A DNA stretch of 64,000 bases from assembly GCA_961205875.1 (NCBI GenBank), contig OY540815.1:24365638-24429637 (forward strand). The letters run 5' to 3'. A program made the translations under genes and the position numbers. The notes beneath the pieces were generated by a model. It ran no database searches and was not told the DNA's origin. It saw nothing but the letters and a program-made list of their open reading frames with translations. The stretch's first letter is position 1; each line of letters begins with the position of its first letter. The DNA is from Sialis fuliginosa (lineage: Eukaryota > Arthropoda > Insecta > Megaloptera > Sialidae). This document shows positions 60,192 to 64,000 of the stretch, piece after piece.

Positions 60192-63100
60192 GTAAATATT
60201 AATTTTTGAATTTTATTTTATTTTTTTAAATTATTTATATGTATTCTATATGTCAAATTAATGATCAAAAATTAGTTAAACGTTAACCCCCCCCCCCTCT
60301 TCCCAAAAAACTACCTACGTTTGGTTAGAGTAAATACATGAGTTTTTTTTGCTCCTGAAACTAGTAAATTTTTACTAATTGAGGGGGTAAGTTTCAAAAC
60401 GTGTTCGTTCTATTTTAAAAAACATCTGCCAAGTAAATGCACAGTGCTTCCTCGTGCTAAATTCACCAAATGTAGTTAATTATTGAAATTGCCTGGAATT
60501 GGTTAACTATTTAATTTTTATACAATTTTACTAAAAAAATATTATTTCGAAATTTTTCTTAAGACGCACCTTGATCATGATCTAGTTTTCAAATTAAAAT
60601 ATTTATTGTATTTGTAGATTAGATATATATGTATGTATATTTATTATGTGATAATACTAAAAAAAATCAATTATAGAGATTTTGACATTAAGAGCGCCTT
60701 ATCGTTTTTTATTTTGTTTTTAAAATTTACAACTTTTTATGAGTATATTTTTGTGCCTCCATAACCCCTGTATCGGGCCTGGACATTCATTAACAAATGA
60801 ACAATAACAATAGAAGATTCTATTTTTTATGTCCATTGCATATAATTAATTTTATGAAATTACAAAATCAAGGTCAAATATAGGCTTTTAATATACATGA
60901 TAATATAATCTTTTGTGTTTGCAAATACACTAAAAAAAGGTCAATGTCCCTTTTTATGAATATACGTTTCTAACAAGTTTTTTAATTTTATATATTTTTT
61001 ATATTCGACATATTTTTTTTTATTATTAATGATATATGTATTTAGGCGCCACAACCCCCAGAAAGCTGGAGTGGTATAAGAGACGCGACTAAACATGGCA
61101 GTCAGTGCCGAAACAGGGACCTTTTGACCCTTCTGAAGGCCGGAAGTGAGGACTGTCTCTTTGCCAATGTCTACACACCCAGAGTAAGTTATAATACTAA
61201 ATAATTTTTAATAAATTTTGAAAAAAAATGGAGGTAGCAACCTCTATAAATATTCAGTAATAAATAATTTTTCTTACAACTTTTTATTTTTATTTATTTG
61301 ATTTCGAATAGTTTTCGAAAAGATAGATAAAAAATATATAATTTAGGGGTTAATATCTCCTTAAATAATATAAGGTACTGGCACCAGTCTTTGACATGAC
61401 CCCAGTAATGGCTATTTTTTAATTAAATGTACTGAATTAGAAATATTTGTTGATATTTGATTACTACCATTTCTGAATATTAATCTATATACATTTAACT
61501 GTCTTACAGCGTGATTTGATCACATGAGGCCAATAGGTGTCAAAATGGTGGACATTTAAAATAATATTAGTATAATTTATTTAAAAATTATATATGTAGG
61601 TATTATCATTGCATAGCAACTGTTTTACATTGTTTTAAATTTGACGATTCTTTCTTTTATTTCTTTTGTGTCGTGGAGAAAAAATATGAACAAAATAAAA
61701 GGCTATAATTTAAATATACTATATTTGCAGACTTTGGTAATTTAATTGATTAAATAAAGAGTTACTTGTTTTATTAGTAACATGAGAATTACAAAAAAAA
61801 GCCCGTCAATCACAAAAACTTATAGCGGCCATAACTGGTGCAAGTACCTTATAAGCAGATAATAAGGTACTAAGTTAAAAAATATAGTATAAGGGTAGCA
61901 ACCCCCTTAAAAATAATTTATATTCTTTCAGTTTTTTAATATGAAAATAATAAAATTAGATAATTTAAATAGTTTATTAAAGAAAAACTGTGCAATCAGT
62001 TAAGAAATACAATTTGGGGGGTAAGGACCCCTTTATTAATAAATAACGTTGCATACAGCTTCCAGACAACACAACAAATGGCAAACTTCTGCCTGTTATG
62101 TTCTGGCTGCATGGCGGCGCATTCTATACAGGAAACGGAAACTCAGAAATATATGGACCAGGATTCTTAGTCGCTGAAGATGTTGTCTTGGTTACGATCA
62201 ACTACAGATTAGGACCACTGGGTAATCAGTAATTAATTAAAAACAACACGCTGATTTTATAACACCATAATAATTTAAATCATTTTTAAGGTTTTCTCAA
62301 ATTCGACAACCCGGAACTCCAGGTTCCCGGAAACGCCGGACTGAAGGACATGCTCATGGCGCTTCGCTGGGTCCAGAAGAACATAAGCGCGTTCTGCGGT
62401 GACCCGAACAACGTCACTATCTTTGGGGAGAGCGCTGGAGGTGCTGCAGTGCATTACCTCATGTTAACGCCGCTATCGGAAGGACTGTTCCACAAGGCGA
62501 TCTCCCAGAGTTCCCTGTCGAATCATCTGACGATAATGGATCACGTAACCCCGAGGACTTTGGCGAAGAAACTGGGGTTCAGTGAAGGAACCGATGCGGA
62601 GGTTTTGCAGTTTCTGAGGTCGGTTTCCGTGGAGGACCTGATCGACGCTAACGATCAGTGTTTAGATTATGAGGTATTCAAATTAGTGAATTTGGCCTAT
62701 TTATTATAACAGGGTACCCATTGTTTTTTGAAAATAAAATTCCCAGTTCACAGTTTCAAAATTCCCTGACAACTTGAGGTTTGAGGGCAAGAAGTGATCG
62801 AGGGGCCTCTAGAATGTGAATACAAATTTGAAGACTTTTTTTTGCTCGTCAACTTAAATTTAGACACTTTTTTTTCTTCACTGACTTCCCAGAATTTATA
62901 ATAAATTCCCTGACTTTCCAAAAAAAAATTGGATAAATTCCCTGACTTTTCAAAATTTTAAAGAAATTCCCTGTCTTTCCCTGACCACTTTAGGCTTCCC
63001 TGACTTTCCAGAAAGTGGACACCCTTTATAAGTAATAATTGTCAGACTTACCGACACCCTGGCCAAACCTGTGAACCTAGAAACGTGAAAGTTTAAGAAG

Positions 63101-63885
63101 GGTGTCTCCCTTTTATAACATACATACTCAAATGTTTTTTTTTAAACTAGTGGTTCTTAAACTAGGATCCGCAGAACTTTTGCCGGGGGTACGTGAAACA
63201 TGTTTGGCATAAATTAAAGTACTTTTACATTTCTTTTTATCAGTGATAAATTAGTATTGTTTTTCTATTCAGGGGAAGGGGCCCCTAGACCATATTAATT
63301 TAAAAATCGCTGCACTAGGAATTTCTGTTTAACTGTTTATATTAAAAAATGAATTTCAGATTGAATATTCTCATATATTATGTCTGTATAGTATTTATTA
63401 CTAAGGTACTGCCACCAGTCTTGGACGCTTTAAGAGCAAGGTAATTTTTTTTAAGATTGATGGGCTTCTTTTTTGTAACTCTCATCAACTCATGTTACTA
63501 ATAAAACAAATACCTCTTTATTATTATTAAATTTAAAGAAAAAAAAAAAACAAAAAAAATTATTAATTATTTAATTAGTTTAAATATCCGCCATTTTGAC
63601 ACCCATTAAACGATTGTCATTTAGAGTTAAGTATCTATAGATTATTATGATTGAGTAATTTACTACATTTAATTAAGCAACAGTCCAACACTGGGGTATG
63701 ATCCAAGACTGGTGCCAGTACCTTATTGACTTAAAATAAAAAAATTTGAAAAAAATCTGTTTCAGAGAAGAAGAAAGGGCGATTTTGTCATGTTTGGTCC
63801 AGTAATCGAACCGCCATCAAATAACGAAGAAAGTATTATTACAATGCATGCGTCTGATATGATTTCTTCAGGAAAATATCATAGG
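60048..63885 (+). CDS. Carboxylesterase (type-B, insect alpha-esterase/E4-like), 5' five exons; 3' end outside window
   Basis: Carboxyl/cholinesterase that hydrolyses carboxylic esters; in insects this clade is tied to xenobiotic and dietary ester detoxification. Exons are 60048-60191, 61046-61183, 62059-62221, 62291-62673 and 63766-63885; introns all follow GT-AG with phases 0, 0, 1, 0, and the joined frame is open for 316 residues. Seen motifs: GIPYAKPP (34-41), EDCL (83-86), oxyanion-hole HGGAF (112-116), NYRLGPLGF (142-150), [15 protein letters not shown] with nucleophile Ser196. The family is usually 530-570 residues, so the acid and histidine of the triad lie downstream of the window. 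The ATG at 60048 directly precedes family-typical N-terminal sequence and no signal peptide is visible, which suggests an intracellular enzyme. Introns 1, 2 and 4 carry transposon sequence. Exons are visibly GC-richer than the surroundings. The family call is near certain; the subclass is inferred. Confidence 0.95.
60192..61045 (+). repeat. Esterase intron 1 with dispersed repeat K
   Basis: GT-AG intron of 854 bp. Positions about 60410-60570 match repeat K elsewhere in the window (2130-2290 and, partly, 31660-31770), sharing the stretch around AGTGCTTCCTCGTG and CTTAAGACGCACC. A C11 run lies at 60287-60297. The remainder is AT-rich with nothing recognised. Confidence 0.7.
61046..61183 (+). 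CDS. Carboxylesterase exon 2
   Basis: 46 codons after acceptor TTTAG and before donor GTAAGT, both phase 0. It contains the EDCLFANVY motif; in this family the Cys of EDCL forms a conserved disulfide with an upstream Cys near residue 70, here probably Cys69 in this exon. Confidence 0.93.
61370..61853 (+). mobile_element. Family A MITE in esterase intron 2
   Basis: Full-length copy with TA-AGGTACTGGCACCAGTC at the left and TGCAAGTACCT-TA at the right, in the same orientation as the gene. It sits inside the 875-bp intron 2 (61184-62058), well clear of both splice sites. Confidence 0.88.
62059..62221 (+). CDS. Carboxylesterase exon 3
   Basis: 54 codons plus one base, after acceptor ATACAG and before donor GTAATC (phase 1). 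It encodes the beta-strand leading to HGGAF, the oxyanion hole, and NYRLGPL. Intron 3 after it is only 69 bp, much shorter than its transposon-loaded neighbours. Confidence 0.93.
62291..62673 (+). CDS. Carboxylesterase exon 4 (nucleophile elbow)
   Basis: Two bases completing Gly149, then 127 codons, ending GAG before donor GTATTC (phase 0). It holds VPGNAGLKD, the GESAGG nucleophile elbow (Ser196) and HKAISQSS. Reading through the donor hits a stop in the intron at about 62707, so the open frame from 62350 to 62709 overstates the exon. Confidence 0.95.
63149..63320. mobile_element. Possible hAT-like MITE remnant in esterase intron 4
   Basis: The left end reads CTAGTGGTTCTTAAACT and the right end, inverted, CTAGTGCAGCGATTTTTAAA. 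Such ends are typical of short hAT elements, but the match between arms is imperfect and no clear 8-bp duplication was found. Confidence 0.4.
63404..63727 (-). mobile_element. Family A MITE, internally shortened, in esterase intron 4
   Basis: TIRs AAGGTACTGCCACCAGTC and GGTGCCAGTACCTTA flank about 320 bp, opposite in orientation to the gene. It lacks roughly a third of the usual interior. The right TIR ends only about 38 bp before the exon 5 acceptor at 63765, so the polypyrimidine/branch region lies immediately beside it. Confidence 0.8.
63766..63885 (+). CDS. Carboxylesterase exon 5
   Basis: 40 codons after acceptor TTTCAG and before donor GTAAAG, both phase 0. It encodes the FGPVIEP segment that follows the nucleophile domain in this family. 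The next exon, with the catalytic acid, must lie beyond the window. Confidence 0.85.
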
Positions 63886-64000
63886 GTAAAGTGTTTTTGA
63901 CAAACTTTAATACATAAATTTGGTTCATTTTAATGTTTTGACATTTTAATAATATTTGTGTGGTAAAAAGTTTCACAGTTCTGTGTTACCCATTTGCATT

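Overview
The window is AT-rich animal DNA, almost certainly from an insect. The evidence is a spliced carboxylesterase gene of the insect alpha-esterase/E4-like type, short membrane-protein exons on the minus strand that resemble insect gustatory receptors, and a very dense set of insect-style DNA-transposon remnants (MITEs, Helitrons, foldback elements). The order is not settled from sequence alone; Hemiptera and Lepidoptera both fit the repeat types. No bacterial-style operons, tRNA, rRNA or CRISPR were recognised.

Gene content is low. The one solid gene is the carboxylesterase on the + strand, 60048 to beyond 63885: five exons joined by four GT-AG introns in consistent phase give the first 316 residues, with the HGGAF oxyanion hole and the GESAGG nucleophile elbow. 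The remaining catalytic residues lie past the window. On the minus strand, candidate chemoreceptor exons lie at 57587-57508, 56661-56617, 56053-55779 and 55123-about 54842. They may be the 3' end of one receptor gene followed by the 5' part of a second. A further well-spliced but unidentified minus-strand exon sits at 189-75.

The rest is mostly repeats. Family A is a TA-flanked element with AGGTACTGGCACCAGT termini, present about 17 times and spread from end to end, including introns 2 and 4 of the esterase. Others are family C (palindromes of 750-990 bp, three copies), family D (TGTCCGGTATTATAAAGG termini), family E (CAGTCGCCTGCA termini), a TTA-flanked Harbinger-like pair at 33072 and 44340, hAT-like elements at 5846 and 8121, pogo-like elements at 5040 and 36499, a 0.9-kb Helitron at 16463 with several relatives, and a foldback element at 41733. 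Many are nested inside one another, giving relative ages.

Region by region: 0-5 kb, A copies, a GC-rich island at 1.6-1.8 kb and a LINE/SINE tail. 5-12 kb, pogo and hAT elements, nested A copies, a Penelope-like inverted repeat and element E. 12-19 kb, foldback D, Helitrons, a hammerhead-like motif and A copies. 19-30 kb, two C palindromes, Helitron pieces and A copies. 30-44 kb, A, Harbinger, Helitron, pogo, D, E and foldback elements. 44-52 kb, the second Harbinger copy, GC-rich unique islands, a 36-bp minisatellite and a 12-copy 184-bp satellite array. 52-60 kb, A, the third C palindrome and the candidate receptor exons. 60-64 kb, the esterase.

Stretches not listed below (about 700-1075, 6130-7020, 9190-9580, 12240-12830, 19280-20680, 22420-23310, 27000-28470, 29700-30355, 31780-32500, 33570-34420, 38000-38450, 42250-42780, 43020-43650, 50570-51190, 53150-53840, 58300-59410) are AT-rich sequence in which no gene or clear repeat was recognised beyond short fragments.
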